NCBI GenBank assembly: GCA_028564675.1
Contig: JAOVVO010000050.1
Coordinates: 62,001-126,000, forward strand
DNA length: 64,000 nt
Source of the DNA: Onchocerca lupi
Lineage: Eukaryota > Nematoda > Chromadorea > Rhabditida > Onchocercidae
Direction of reading: 5' to 3'
Under the pieces are notes generated by a model. The model saw only the letters and a program-made list of their open reading frames with translations, had not been told where the DNA came from and did no database searches. The position numbers and the translations under genes are program-made. This document shows positions 26,581-40,900 of the stretch, in pieces. The number at the start of each line of letters is the position of its first letter. Positions within the stretch are counted from its first letter, which is position 1.

Positions 26581-26790
26581 TATGTCTGATCCGATATTCT
26601 TCCCAGAAGATAGGCTTCTTTGTCATCTAGGCCATCTAGGCCAAGCGTTTAAGTTTAGACAGGCCTAACCAAGGATTCAATCCAAACAGAGTCACAATTC
26701 AAGCAGATGTGTTTATAAGATGAAATCCCAGCGGACTTTTTGTTTCATCGATGCAGCGAAACATTCTAAATCACAATTTTGAAGATACAG
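26581..26790 (+). pseudogene. GC-richer coding-like relic
   Basis: An ATG frame at 26582 reads MSDPIFFPEDRLLCHLGHLG before a stop. A +1 frame then reads QGFNPNRVTIQADVFIR, and protein-like sequence resumes after a TGA. It includes a 9-bp tandem duplication, CATCTAGGC twice. The pattern fits a decayed gene or element; no family is recognised. Confidence 0.2.
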
Positions 26791-29700
26791 ACAGATAAAT
26801 CTACGTAACTTTGAAATTTGTTGGTTTTATCTGTTCATCAGCAGAAAGTATAATTTTAAAATTTATTTTGATCCATTTTTGCTTCCCGAATATTTCTCCC
26901 AATATTCCCTAGCGCATTAATTATATCTGATTTTAATGAAGCTGTTACTTTCTGCGATACATCAGTATTTACGGCTTCCTACGTTAAATACGCTGTGCAT
27001 TCTTATTCCTCAGACTCCTTCGAATATGATCAGAAATGATAAGCGAACGATGTTAAATCGGTGTGTAATAATTTTAAAATTTCAATTTTCTCTATCATTA
27101 AATTTTTTTAAACAAAAACTGAGATGATAAGAATGATAAATGATAGCTGGAAAATGTCTTAAATGAAACAGAGAATTGTTGGTCATCTTTAGTTTCGATT
27201 CTATTTCTAAAAGAAGCCTTTTTGGTATGTTTAACTGTATCGTCATGCATTATTATTAGATCAAACTAATTTGTCATACTTTTAAGCTATTTACCAGGCT
27301 ATTATATATTTCCAATTAAGTAAGTAATTGAATATCAAAAAATATTGGAAAATATCTATCAGAAAAATTTACCAGGAAGCTAAGGCCAATATTATGTTAT
27401 ATTTTTCGGACGTTTCTTTTTCCCATTAGTCGGTTTTTTTTTTTGTTTTTTTATTTATCAAAATTTTATATAATTTTGGGAATTCGAAACTTCCAAGTAT
27501 GTTCTTGGATTATTAAATGTGAATGTAGTTTAAATGCACATTCACCACATGTTTCCCCAGAATTTATAATATTTGTAAAAAAGTTTTGAGATGAGATGAT
27601 TCTGTCTTCTACATTTCGATTTCATTTGAAGATAACTGAAACTTTTTTAAATACAAGAAAAATACATTCCCTTAAATTCGTCCGCCTCTTATCCAATAAA
27701 ATTATCATTTCTAATTTTATTGCATGTTGACTTCATATATGTTTCTAAAACACTTTTTTTAAATGGCAAAGCGTTTTATGAAAATTTGCGAAGAAGCATA
27801 ATGCTATCACCGATATCGATCAATAAGCATAAAGCATGAAAAACTTGCAGAAATGCTAATATTTGTAGAACAGATTAGGAAGAATTTGGTATATTTGTGC
27901 CCGATATTTTCTTGATTCGCAAGTAGATCTATTTCTGATAATTTTGGGATAAGTAAAAAATTCAACAAATTCTTTCCATATCTCTCTAATCATCATTCCT
28001 CCTAGATATGCAAAAGTCAAGCTAATTTCAGTCCGCTGCATCAGATCTAATTGATTTAATTAAGCAAAAATTTATGCAGTGCGATAGAAAATACATGAAA
28101 TTTGCCATAATATTATTTATTATCTTAACTTCCAAAAATCTTGTTTTTAAAAATAATGAAAGTTTCAAATTTGAGAAAATTTTTTGATTTGAGAATTTGA
28201 GAAACTCATCTTTTCATTTCCTTTATTATAACAATAAGTGGAATGTAAATATCCATTTGAAAATGGCAGAATGAAATATAACAGATGTCATATTAGATGT
28301 TTTCTGAGCACACAATCTTTTTTGGAAATGTTAATGTTTATGATGGAAACGATAAATTTGGGTAAAATTTCAAAATTCAAGTGATCGCTAATATCATCTC
28401 TCAAAGTAATTTACGATTAGTTTACTTATTTTTCGTTGCATTTATCAACTAAATGGTTAAGTAATGATTAACAGAGTATTCTATGCTATTCGATATATCC
28501 GCCTGGACGATAATTTAGACAAAAGAATATTGCAAAATCAAACCAAAATGGACCAAAAAACTAAAAAAAAGTTTCGCACACCAACATTCTGCTATATTTT
28601 ATTCATAATTTCTCCTTTGAGCTTAATAAATAATAATTTTTCAGCTAAATGCTAATAATCAAAGTTGATATTGTCAAGTTTATCCGTAATGAGGCATTTT
28701 TATGTTGTTTATTCACCACTGCAAAAGCCTGAAGTCTTTAATTTTCCATTCTCTAAATGGTAATTGAAAGCATTAAAGTGAAGTTAAGTTGAAGTGGTCA
28801 GTTGGCTAAATAGAAGTCCATCGGGGAATGCTTCCAGAAATGATAATATCCAAATGAAAGGGTCATTTTTCAAAATAATGTCACATAACAACATTGAAAG
28901 CAGATCTATGTGTCCTCCATTGAATTTACTCTGTAAATTCGAATATGTCATTTTCTTTATGACGACTATTTTCAGGAAGTCAGAAAATTTTGACATGAAT
29001 GGATAGAAATTGCTTTTATTGAGATATGTTATTTGCAAACGAGACTGCTTAATTACAATTGTCTGATTAACTGCAATCAGCGAATTAATTAGCACAAAAA
29101 TTGAATTCTAGCTTCATTGTTACATTAGCAATATTTTTTGTCCTTTCGTTGGATTAACACCATACTTTCTCTTTTCAAACAGTGATATAATTTTTCATAT
29201 TTCGCATGAAACTTGTCAATAGTTGAAAAAAAAAAAATTCTTATTGCGAGACTTTTCAGTTTGCTAATTCTATAACTTTCATTCTGTTTGCTTGTTTTTT
29301 CTAGTTGAGCGATTGACTTGCATGAGGTTTTGAAAATTATCTAATCGAGGATCACAGTTGTTTACTCTTTTCTATAAATTCGAATTCCCTATTTCTTTCA
29401 ACTTTTTTATTGCTGTTTTCGGAAAGTCAAAAAAATTTCTACACAGGCACATACGATGATGATGTATTTCAGGCTCAGATAATTGAATCGTTTTATTTTT
29501 CTTTAGTTCATTAAAGAAAAAGCTATTTATAAAATGGCTTCCGAATTGCGATAGTTGGATAATAGTACTTTGAGCATAAATGTGGAATATTTTGTTATAG
29601 AAGAGGTCATAACTTGAATATCCTTTTAAATTTAAGACAATATTAAATCAATTTTATGGCAACAAAGTTGGTCAGAAATGCATACTTGCAATGACCTCAG

Positions 29701-30921
29701 ATAGAAATTTTTCTACTTTGTCGTTATTTCATTTAAAGACATAAATTTATTTTTATGCATATCACTATTTTGATTGAATGTTTTCTTCTTTTTTCATTTT
29801 TATGAAAAGGCATTTTGATCAGTTTATCCACTCAACATTTTCTGAACTTACAACTGATATAATCAGATGAAATTTGTCCAGTATATATGCTTCCATTGAA
29901 CAGGAAAAATGTTTGCAAATGGTAAATTGCTGTTGTTTCAGAAGCAAAGATTATTTAATAATGATGGTTTGGTGTATTCTTTCATTCATCATTTCTTATA
30001 TCTATTGTCTTCTTCCATTTATTTTCATCAGAATTGAAAATGAAAGAATGATCATTTTACTTTCTTCTTCTTTTACAATTAATTCGTCGACATTATCCAA
30101 AATATATTCTGACTTTATTTATACTTCAAACTTATCTAACTTTATTCCTTAATTATCCCTTTCACGTTTCATTGGAGATAAAATTACTACTTCATTTGAA
30201 TGTTATATTTTGAAGATTTTGGACAAAAATATATATGCTTAATTGTTCGGTAGAGGTTAAAAAAATCTTAAATTGATAACTAAAATATATAATACTGTAA
30301 CTAGTTAAAACAAATAATGACTGGAATTCTTGCTCATTTCTCCTATATCAAGCTCTTTCAATAGGTTGATAATTTCAATATTATAAAACTTCTCAAAGCC
30401 AAGATGCTAGTAATTATCTTGTGATATTATATAATAAAAGCGAATTTTACATTTCACTACATTGTAATTTCTATTTATAATAGTGTTTTCGTAGAAACAA
30501 TATGAAATTCAATGAACGAACGAAAACAGAAATGAAATGACCGATATTTTTAAATCGGCAAGTGATTCTGTTATCACCAAAAGTTTTATGGTTGAAATGT
30601 AACTTTTTCAGTATCAGTCGACAACGAAATTGCCTTATCATTTCTTCATGTTATTGTTATATATTGCAAAACGATCGAATAGATGATAATGCATGACTAA
30701 TGATCAAATCACTTCTCGGTTTGTTTCTAATTCAGAGTTGATTCAATACGATACTGCACTGAAAATGCTGATTTAATGCCCTTGAGAGAATTGTCAAATA
30801 ATTCTAAGTCTATCTGATTAGTCAATTCAAATGTTTATTTTGTTCGTTAATCTCTCTGCTCATGCTCAAAAATAGAAGAAATTAGTTAGAGAATTAGCCG
30901 GTTTCATATTTGAAAAAGAAA
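26791..30921. other. AT-rich region upstream of neurexin, no gene seen
   Basis: No supported exon. The frames at 28784-29095 (minus) and 29874-30152 (plus) are AT-driven and lack splice partners. Promoter elements for the downstream gene could lie here, but none is recognisable. Confidence 0.5.
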
Positions 30922-30939
30922 TGACTTTTCTCAGGAAAT
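30922..30939 (+). promoter_or_regulatory. Candidate spliced-leader acceptor at the neurexin start
   Basis: CTTTTCTCAG ends at 30934, five bases before the ATG at 30940, and an in-frame TGA lies at 30922-30924. A strong acceptor with no room for an upstream coding exon is typical of nematode trans-splicing and supports this ATG. Confidence 0.5.
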
Positions 30940-31970
30940 ATGAACACTTCTCAATGTAGCAAGTTAAAACAAAATGAAAACTTCCATCGAAGAGTTCTAT
31001 CTATAAGCGAATTCAGGATTTACTATGGAAGTCGATATAATCTATCCTTATCAATTACATTCGCCAACATTAAGGTGGTGCACTTATGTGATAAAAAAGT
31101 TTCGAATTCTCTAAATTTCTCGTTTGCGGACGCATGTTTTCATCTATGCTTCATGGAAGAAATATTCTGTTCGAAAAAGGCGGAAACATTGATATTTCGG
31201 AGTGAAAAGTCGGAGAAACTTCTGAGATTCAGTTTTTTGCGTAAAAGAAATAGCAAGAAACACTCATGGCCAAAGTCTAAACCTGACCATTTTGCTTTGG
31301 CCAGAAAATTCAGTTCATTATTTAACTGTTCTTCAAGCGTAGTGCAAATTTTAATTGCTCAAAACTATATCTCAGGGAAATTATCAGTGTTAAAGGAAGC
31401 TGAGCCAGGATCAAGTAATGTTTTAGATTCCGTTTTTGGAATAAATTTATTCATAGATTACTCAAATACTACCCCATATGCTGAAGATCTGTATTCGATT
31501 TCGGAATTCATTGGGTTATTTAGAAATTCTCAAGTGTTATCTAAAAGTTACAACTGTCCTTTTATACTTTTGAACAAACCTTATAAACGACAACAAAGAC
31601 CAAAGAGACATCAAACGAGATTGTTTATGCCAAAATCTTCAATAATCAGAGCTGCATCGTTATCACCTAAGCTATCATCATCATCTGTTTTCTCATCTTT
31701 TTTGTCATCCTCCACAACAGTCGCTGTACCATCTATGGAATGCAATCAGAAAACCGTATCAGTTCATTGCACCAATAATTTAATCCTAAATTATCGCCGA
31801 AAACATCCTGAATTCAATGTTTTCGCTGATACTAACAATTTGAAATATTCGTTATTGCAATGCGGTTGTGAATATTTCAACTTATTGAAATTGTTGTTTT
31901 TACTAATTATATTGCTTATGAAAGGATCAAATGCTATACTGCTTTCTGGAGCACCTGGTTCATATGCGAG
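30940..31970 (+). other. nrx-1: First neurexin exon: long N-terminal extension, signal-like segment, start of LNS1
   Basis: An open frame of 343 codons. Residues about 315-327 are strongly hydrophobic (LLKLLFLLIILLM), with a likely cleavage near residue 332, and LNS1 starts at ILLSGAPGSYAR. The preceding ~310 residues are basic and Ser-rich and match no domain I know. The nearest Met before the hydrophobic segment is about 50 residues upstream, so this is not a standard signal peptide unless an internal acceptor brings in another start. The reading frame itself is solid; the start is less certain. Confidence 0.75.
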
Positions 31971-34900
31971 GTGAGTTATGCATTAAGTAGAGAAATATGA
32001 AATTCCAATACACGATTTCTTTGATTAAAGTTCTCGGTTCTCCTAAATTTCAAGCTGTAACCTCTTGGTAGGATTGAGAAACTACAAATATCCTAAATTA
32101 CAGATATCCCAAATGGATGCATACATTTGAAAATCAACTATCACTAGATTTTCGAACGAAACAAAGTAACGCGATGTTGCTATATACCGATGATGGTGGA
32201 GTTCGAGGAAATTTTTATTCTCTTACAATTGCTAACAGGAAATTACAGTTGGATTTCAGGTATGATAAAATTTGAATAATTAATTGCAAAGAATATTTAT
32301 TTCATTTCTAGTTATATTTGCCAGAAATTCGACTAATATTGAATGGAAAAATGGAGAATCAAAGTGATTAAAGTTAAGCAATGTTCTTCAATAGAAGCAT
32401 CTTTCTGTGTTAATCTCATGATAACATTTATCAATCACTTTTCAATTTTTAATTAATTCATTAAATAAAGTCTGGGTCATGATTGGATCATAACGAGAAT
32501 AACGTATAATCATTGCTCTATGATATTATTAGTGATATGATTTAAACAAGCATATTTCCATGTAATAAACAAATGATATGTTTATCAAAAGCTTTCATCT
32601 GTCAAGATCTTCTAAAGATTTACCTAATAATTTGATAAATATTTCAGAAAAAAAAAAACATGATTATTATTATATTTCACTTATCCTAAATTTTCTTAAA
32701 TTGTGCCAGAAAAGCTTTCCTATTTGAATTTATCAGTATCAGGCATATTTATAGATATCCTTTACACACATTTTTCAAATTCTTTTACATCTTTCGTTCG
32801 TAGTCTTTGATATTTCTTATCTTTAATAAACTTTGCTAGTAATTTTCTTCAGCTGACTTTTTTCTTGCTTGTTATTTATAAATTGATTTTAGTTATTTGT
32901 TTTTTTTTTCTCTTCGGCTTCTATTTAGAATATTCGTATCCATATATTTTCTTTATAGAAAAAGAAAAAATTTATGAAGTTTAATTAATTTTACAGATTA
33001 GGCAATGAGTTAAATTACTTATCATCGGAAAGATCAGTTATCACGCTGCGATTAAATGACGTAGAAGTGAACGATTATCGATGGCATCGGTTGACTTTAT
33101 TTCAGGTTATTTTCATATGATAGCAAGAAATTATTCGTTTCGATCATGAAAATTAAGCAATAAACTCGTGGCCTATACTGATATCTTAGATAATAAAGTT
33201 AATGCGATGTAATTTAGTAGTATAAAATATAGTCTAAGTAAGAATTTCGAGAATTACGCCAAATTCGGGATGAGTGGTCTAATTTTTCTATTTCATAAAT
33301 TTCATTGATTTCGAATTGATCCTTGAAGTTCATGATTGATAATAAATGTTTAGAAATTCCTCGAGTAGTCTAAAATTCAAAGCATAATTTACTGAAAAGA
33401 TGCGAAAAATTCAGATGATTTGCTGAAACATCCTTTCAGAAGTATGTTATTGTAACTGTAAACTCGTTTTTATTACTCAAATGTTTCTGGAAAATAATCT
33501 GAAGCTATTTGAGAAGAAGGATAGTATCGTGAAAAAAATTATTTCCTCCTGATTAACAATTATCGACAATAATTATTCAAAGAATAATACCTTTGATGAA
33601 GAGTTGAGAATACTTTGGGATATTTTCTGGGAAATTGGTTGATGATGGACATATATTAAATGAGAATTGAAGTTGTTCAGCTCGCCGCGTTAGCCAAAAT
33701 CAGTTCTAAGCCAAAATTCCTTTTTTCAACGAAAAGCAATCCTTTCGTAATGGACATTTCTTCATCACAATCCCATCATTGTACACAAGCTAGGAATAAG
33801 AAGGAAAGCATTTGCGTGTGAATTAATCTCCGGTATTTATTGTTGAGCATGAAGCATGATAATCGCAAATATCATTTCTGTTTATCTTGAGAATGAATCA
33901 TGTAAGAAAAATATTTTTACTAATATCAAAAATGATTTATCATATTATAACTCTCGAATTTATTCAGGCCTGGGAGAATGTGAAATTACAGCTGGATGAC
34001 ACTGTTATTTTCAAAATTCTCAATCAACAGAGTTTTGTTTTCGGTAATTTGAAAACAAACTCTGACATGTTTATTGGTGGAGTTCCGAAGGTAATTTGTT
34101 GAATTTTATTTCATATATTTTAAAAATTTTAGGAAAAAACTTTTTTTTTTGCTTACTAAAAGAATTTATTTTCATTATAATAAAAGAGATAAAAATAAAT
34201 CAAGTTGTATTAATTATTGATTTAATTCTAATCTGTGACAATTCAAGAAAGAAATAACCATTTTAAGGATACCTATTTGCTTGGAGCAATGAGTTCACCG
34301 TTGAAGCGACATACAATCCCGTTTGCCGGTGGAGTAAAGAATTTGCTATACAGGTTGCACCCACAAGGTTACTATTATTTAATTTATGAATTTATTTTTA
34401 TTTATTTCTTACATATTTTGTTGATTTCTTAAATTTTCGATTTGTTTATTATTCAAAATTATTCAATAACTGTTTTATTTATTTGACGGCATATTTGCAA
34501 TCTTTTGTTTGTTTCTCCATTGTTTACAATTGTATTTATTAATTTACTTATGCATTTACAAACTTTTATTTACCGTTCACTTAATTTCCTCATTTTTTCT
34601 TGTATCATTTCTCATTCTTATTTATGAAAATTTCAATTTATTTTCAAACTAAATAAAAGTCTCACATATTAGTTTTTAGGTGTCACATCACCACAACTTA
34701 TCGAAAGTGTCGGCACGAGAGAATCGAACGATGATTACTGTAAGCCAACAACTCTCCTTGGTAAAGAGAATTATTACTGTCGAAATGGTGGTATTTGCTA
34801 TAGCACAAATGAAGGACCGAATTGTGATTGTTCATTTACCGATTTTCAAGGACGCCGTTGTGAACACGGTATTTGAAATTTAAATCCGAAATTTTGTAAC

Positions 34901-37900
34901 TCAGAGATACTTAACAATGACGAAGTCTACTGTACAATTCCAAGCATAATAAAGTCATTTTCCACAGCAAAGTTTATTAACTGTTGAAATTATACATGCT
35001 AATATAAATACGGAGGAAATAATTTCGATTGTTTGAGTATTTTTTTCTTCTGAACTATTTTTTTTTGTTGATCTGTTCATTGAATGATAGTTTTTGATTT
35101 CTTCCAGCTCGATCTGACTCTAACTTATCATTTAATGGCCAAGAATTGATTGGTTATGATGTTAGCAATAATTCGGCAGCAATTATACGTTTTCGATCGG
35201 AAAATATTACATTATCTTTTAAAACGACACATGGACGAGCTCTGTTATACATCGGTGGTGATCGCCTGGTATATCTCGAAATTTCTGAACGCTTTAAATT
35301 TTTAATAGTAGAAATGTCGAAATAATGCAAATTTAATAAATAATAACGTTACCTTCCAAGTTTTCGTTGAAAATGAGTATCTATAAGGAACTGTTCGCTT
35401 AAATCTCTTTATTAATTTATTTTTGATCGATTCAATTCTTTAATTTTTGTTTTATCGCAGAATTACATTCACATCTCTCTGGACGACGGTGCAGTTGTTG
35501 CAACATCAAAATTTGACGGTACTGAAAAGCGGTTAATACGAATTTTTAGCGATTATCCGTCAAGTCGATATGATGATGATCGATGGCATACAATTACTGT
35601 TTTTAGGACACTGACATTGGTTAGTTCAATTTTTAAATTTCAAACATTCATCAATTTCTCAAATGCATCAATTTCCATAAAATCTTCAAACCTTTTCCTG
35701 ATGTGTTAGAGGTTGATTTCAAACTATTCAAATGATGATATTATCTTCCATAACAGGATAAAAAGAATGAGAACTTTTTCTCGGTAACCTATTTGAAACT
35801 TAGTTTAAAGAAAATTCCAACTTTTATGGAATCTACTGCAGAAGATTGATTGAGATAAATTCAATTCTTAGAATAGTTTCATTTCATGACAGCCATCATT
35901 CGCTGAACAATTATTTCAATTTCGAACAGCTCTAATTATTGTTGAAATCTAAGACCAAATCTTAAAAAGTTACATAAGTGAAAAAGAGGAAATTTCAATC
36001 TTAATTTAAGAAAATAGAGCAAAAGTCTCTAGTTGATTTCATTTCTTCGATGAATCCTTACTTATTGTTAAAGCATTTATTTTCACTTCAATGAAGTTAT
36101 GAATTTAAAATACAATTAGTAGAAGAGAAAATTTGACAGTGATAACTTAACAACTTCAGAGAACAACATCTATCGCTTCAATACATGTAAGTGATCAGTT
36201 GAGGTGTGCTAAAAATCAATTCTTTTTCGTTTTTGCTAATCATTTTACTGAAAATTTTTTGAAATATTAGCATGGCTTCATTACCAATCTTTCTGTTTTA
36301 ATAATATTTTCTTCATTTTTTTCGGGATTATTTCTTCTCGCTCTTCTTTTATCCTTCTCTAATTTTTAATAAAACTTCCAAATAGGAAGTGCATTATAAA
36401 TGCAGAAACTTAAATTTTGGCCAAAAAAAATTTTTTTATTTCAACGAAATTTAAGTTTCTATATTCATGAAACTTTGTTTAACAAGCTTTTTCAATTATA
36501 AATTTATCTGATGTGTCTGTGCTTTTTTTCTTGAGTTTTTTAACTTATTTCTGCAAATGCGCATATTTTTTACATTTTATTTTTTGATTTGCATCCCTCT
36601 GTTATCATTAATATCGAATTACCTTGCATTTTATGGAATACGATAGAAACTGAAACCTTACAGCAAATATCCAGTCTAATACTTGCTCGTTTAGTTATCA
36701 GAAGTTGGCCCGTTTAGTTTTCAGAAAAATTGATTTACGATGGGCTTATCTCCTGCTATTTCAAAAACTAATAATAAATGCAAAATCAAAAAATCATGAA
36801 TTAATTGATTATTGCATGAGCTGCTAGTACCTTTCAATATCATGCCCCTTCACTGTCATCTTTAAAGGACAGTTATAATTTCGGCTATTACTAAAATTTG
36901 ATTTGATACATCAATTAAACTTCAAAAGTAATTAAAATTTCAGAAAATTTTAGTTACTTTCGTTTGAACACGCTTGAACACGTCTGAATCATAGCGTTTG
37001 AATAATTAGAAAAGTCACCATAAAGGTTGGAATCAATGTCACTAAGCTAAAATGTATTTCAAACAAAGCATACATTTAGCTTTCTCTATCGTTCTACTTC
37101 TTTTTCAATCTCAAAATTTCGCATAGCTTCCACTTTTTAATTTCGAAATTAGCTTCACAATATCGTTTTTTGCAGATATTTTAATATTTTTTTCCTGCAA
37201 GATTGTTAAATTTCATAAAATCTAATTTGCGCAATGAAATTCATTTACTAATTTGATGTGTGCGAAAAATTATTTGCTTGTGTTTTTGACGAATGTTGCA
37301 AAATTTTTTTACCCTATCATTCTGTTCAAAAAGCGAAAAAAAAGTTGGAATTTTGTCGTAACTTATTGTTTCTATGCGACAAAAAGTTTTTCATATTTTG
37401 AATTGTTGAAATTTAAATTTTTTGATTACCATAATTCTGAAAATTGAAATATAGAAACGAATTTTCATTATCCCTTCAATACGACAAAATTCTCTGTTTT
37501 TTTTGGCTCATAAACAATTTCATTAGATTTCTTTTAGATGACTTTAAGCGTAGATAATCTGCAAGATGAAATTCGCCAATATGCGCCAGAAATTGATTGG
37601 CTTGTTAATTCGTTTGCTTATTTGGGCGGTATACCGAAGGATAAGAATATTCCTGAAATTGAAGCGGAAAATTTTCGCGGTTGCTTAAAAAAGGTATTTT
37701 TCTCGAGTATTTTTTTCAACTTATTGTATAAATTAATGCAAATCAATAGAATTTTTCCTTTTTTGTTTTCTTTTTTTTTTTAAAAAAATTAATGATAATT
37801 ATGCGACATTTTCAGATTAAGTATGAAGCCGATGCTCATTTGATAAATTTTATAACATTAGCCGATCAAGGATACGGGCAATCGATCATACGATCAGCGG

Positions 37901-40900
37901 GAGATTTAACATTTTCCTGCAGTAAACCAGTAACATATGCAGATGTATTTTCATTCAACAGTGGACAGCATTACATTAAATTACCCAAGTGGAATTCAGT
38001 GGCTAGCGGAAGTCTGAGTAATTTGTAATTTAACTTGAACTCCTTTTATGTCAATTTAAATAAGTGATGAGATGATGAAACTTTATTTAGAATTTTGTGA
38101 GAGAATCGATCGTTTTTCCTTTTTTTTATTTTGTTCCTCAAGTTGGATTTTTTTTTTGTTTAATAAGATTAGAAATTATGATAGATTTTATTTTGATTTA
38201 AAATTAAGTAAAAAAAAAAAAATCACTGTGAATTGTTTTGGATACTTTTACCGCATTATTTATGTTGCAATGATTTTCATGATAAGATTACTTTTTATGA
38301 AAATTTCAGATAATTTAAGAGATTTCAGGCTTTCAGCTACGAACACAGGAACTTGATGGCCTCATTCTTTATCATGGATCACTGCCAACCGCGAAAACAG
38401 GACACGATTATTTGGCTTTTGAGTTGATTGATGGTCATCTGTTCATGATCATTAATCTGGGATCAGGATATGTCAGATTACAGGTTATAAGATTTTCTGA
38501 AATCAACTTATATTTATCTGTCTTTCGGCACTTTAAACCGTTTTTCAAGTTACGTGGTTTGAATTAAATTATGGCTTAAAGTTAGCAAGTGATTAATTTA
38601 ATCAAAAAAAAACAAAATTGAAATTTCAAGATATATCATCGATTACCATTAAGGTTACTAAGGTAACAGATTATTTTTATAGACAACCGCAGAAAAAATA
38701 ACGGATGGGACAGTATGGCACAGCGTAATGCTTGAACGGATGGGACGAACGGGTACGGTGGTCGTTGATAACATTAAAACCGATTTTTCAACCCCCGGCG
38801 TGTCTGCCAATTTAATCATCGGTATTGCATATTCCAATCAATTCACTTCCCTTTTACTTGAATTCATTTCCTAACAAGTTAATCAAACAATGTTCAGATC
38901 TTCCCATTTTCTGCTCTGATAATTTCATGATTTAAGCGCATCATTGTTGAACGACAGCTCTCAATATATGAATTTTCATGGATGATTGATAATCATTTTC
39001 AATTTTATTTTAGCAAATAGAATTTTTATGATGGATTTATGTTGTACATTAGTAAATCTAATCATATACCGTAACAACCAAAAGATATTTTAGAATTCTT
39101 GAAATATATGCAATAAGTTTTAATCAAAATAGCTTTGACACAGAATAAAAGTTTAAAAACATAATTTAGGGAAGAGGATAAATTTAGTGGATAAATTTAT
39201 TTAACTGAATAAAAAGATCTACAAAATTAAAGTTTCATTTAAATTTAAAATTAGAAATTGTGAATTGAAATTTTTTGGGAGATAAATGATATAAATAATA
39301 ATTTTACATCCTGGATTTCTGGTTATGAATTATTAATTTGTTTGCAGAAATGAAATTATCAAAAACATGAAGTTCAATCGAGTTTTCCAATCTTTATATG
39401 ATTTTAATCTAATTTTTGAATGTAGCAAAGAACTTTGTTCGCGTTCATTATCAGTGATTGCTCATTATTAGTGATTGCTTACTGTAGAGGAACCGATTTA
39501 TTTGGGAGCTGTGCCATGGCCAAGGAACGAATCAGATGTTGTTGACTTTCACGTACCTTACCCTATTTGGACAGCAAATCTACGGAAAGGTTATATTGGT
39601 TGCTTAAAAGGTGTGCGTATCAACGGTATCAGTCCAAACATTGCGAGCTTTTTTCAAGAGCAACAGTCGGACATTCAAGAAGGTTAATTAATGCTATAAT
39701 TAATTGCTGATCACTTATAGACCTCAATTTTCTCATCTATTGCTTCATTCCACGTCCTTACGTCCTTGCTTCATAATTTGTACTATGAAATTGACACTGA
39801 AGTTCAAAATCATTCACTCTTTTATATCAGTTTCCTTGCTTGTTATTTAAAAAAAAAAAAAAATTTTTAAAGAAATATCTGTTCATTTTGCTTTCCCATC
39901 CTAGATAGATAATATTTGCTGTCTCATTAACTCAACATATTGTCATTTTACTTGCATATCGACATATAAATGGATGAAAGTTCATATAAGTACAAGTTCA
40001 AATTTATTGAAAATACAGCGGTAAAAATATGAATGTCATAAGGCTATTCATCATTCCGTTTATTCAGTGTAAGAATTTCAGTCGTCTTTTTTTTTTTCCC
40101 AATTTTATTAAAATTTTTCAGCAAGAAGTATTCAGTGCTTTCATTCAACGTATAGACTGAAATGCTACTGTATCAGACCAATGTAAAGAATTTTTTTTTT
40201 TTTTTTCTGAATTATTGTTGATTTACTTCTATTTATATGATTTCGAAGAAAGGATCCTCGTATTTGTTTGTAATTTGTTAAACTGGAGATTTTCTTGATA
40301 TTGTAACTCGGCTAGGTCAGTAATAGACTTTATGGGTTTATACGATATTATAGACAATATTTCGCTTCCTCAATGGTAAGAGTTAAATGAATAATACACG
40401 ACAAATAACAAAAGGATACCAACAGTCGTTTGAATGCTTACTACAAGTCGTATTCATTCTTTGTAACTGTCATTCTCTCCGCTCCACCACTGTTGAAGGT
40501 CCTGTTGAACTGTTGCTCGTACCGTTGAATTGTCCACGAAATGCTACTGAATCGGTGAATTGTATCGAACTGAACTGTCTCCAGCTCCGAAGTTCTGACC
40601 TTTTAATTCTTTGAGGACTCTTACTCTTTATCTGATCTCCAACGTATTATGATTATTGACTTTGCTTTGTTTATCTGTGAATCGAAGCGTTTTGGCGGTA
40701 AACATGTTCATTCGGCTTATTCATCCCTTTTGCAACTATGTCGCACTGTTTGAACTTTAATATTCCTCGTACATCATGATTTTCCCTTTGTTTACAGTAA
40801 CTGTCGTTGCGTTGACCTTTTGACACTATCTAATAAAACTAATTACATCTGTCGGTTTTTGCCGACGTTACTTGAAATTTCGGAACCAGCAACATATTCT

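Larger units (their letters stand above)
32104..34367 (+). other. nrx-1: Neurexin LNS1 (laminin-G-like) domain exons
   Basis: Four exons continue LNS1 from the first exon: YPKWMHTFENQLSLDFRT, MLLYTDDGG, WHRLTLFQ, MFIGGVP and PFAGGVKNLLYR. The usual closing FxGC is FAGG here, so the family's terminal Cys is absent. The last exon ends at the donor after 34367 (CACAAG|GTTACT), which keeps the frame into EGF1 (LHPQGVTSPQLIES). The upstream AG|GT at 34353 breaks the frame. Confidence 0.85.

Noticed and set aside
28784..29095. 103-codon minus frame with an overlapping plus frame
   Set aside because: Both strands are open by chance; no conserved motif, splice signal or neighbouring exon.
34268..34353. 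Alternative donor AG|GT at 34353 for the fifth neurexin exon
   Set aside because: It gives a phase that puts the EGF1 exon out of frame; the donor at 34367 keeps LHPQGVTSPQL intact.
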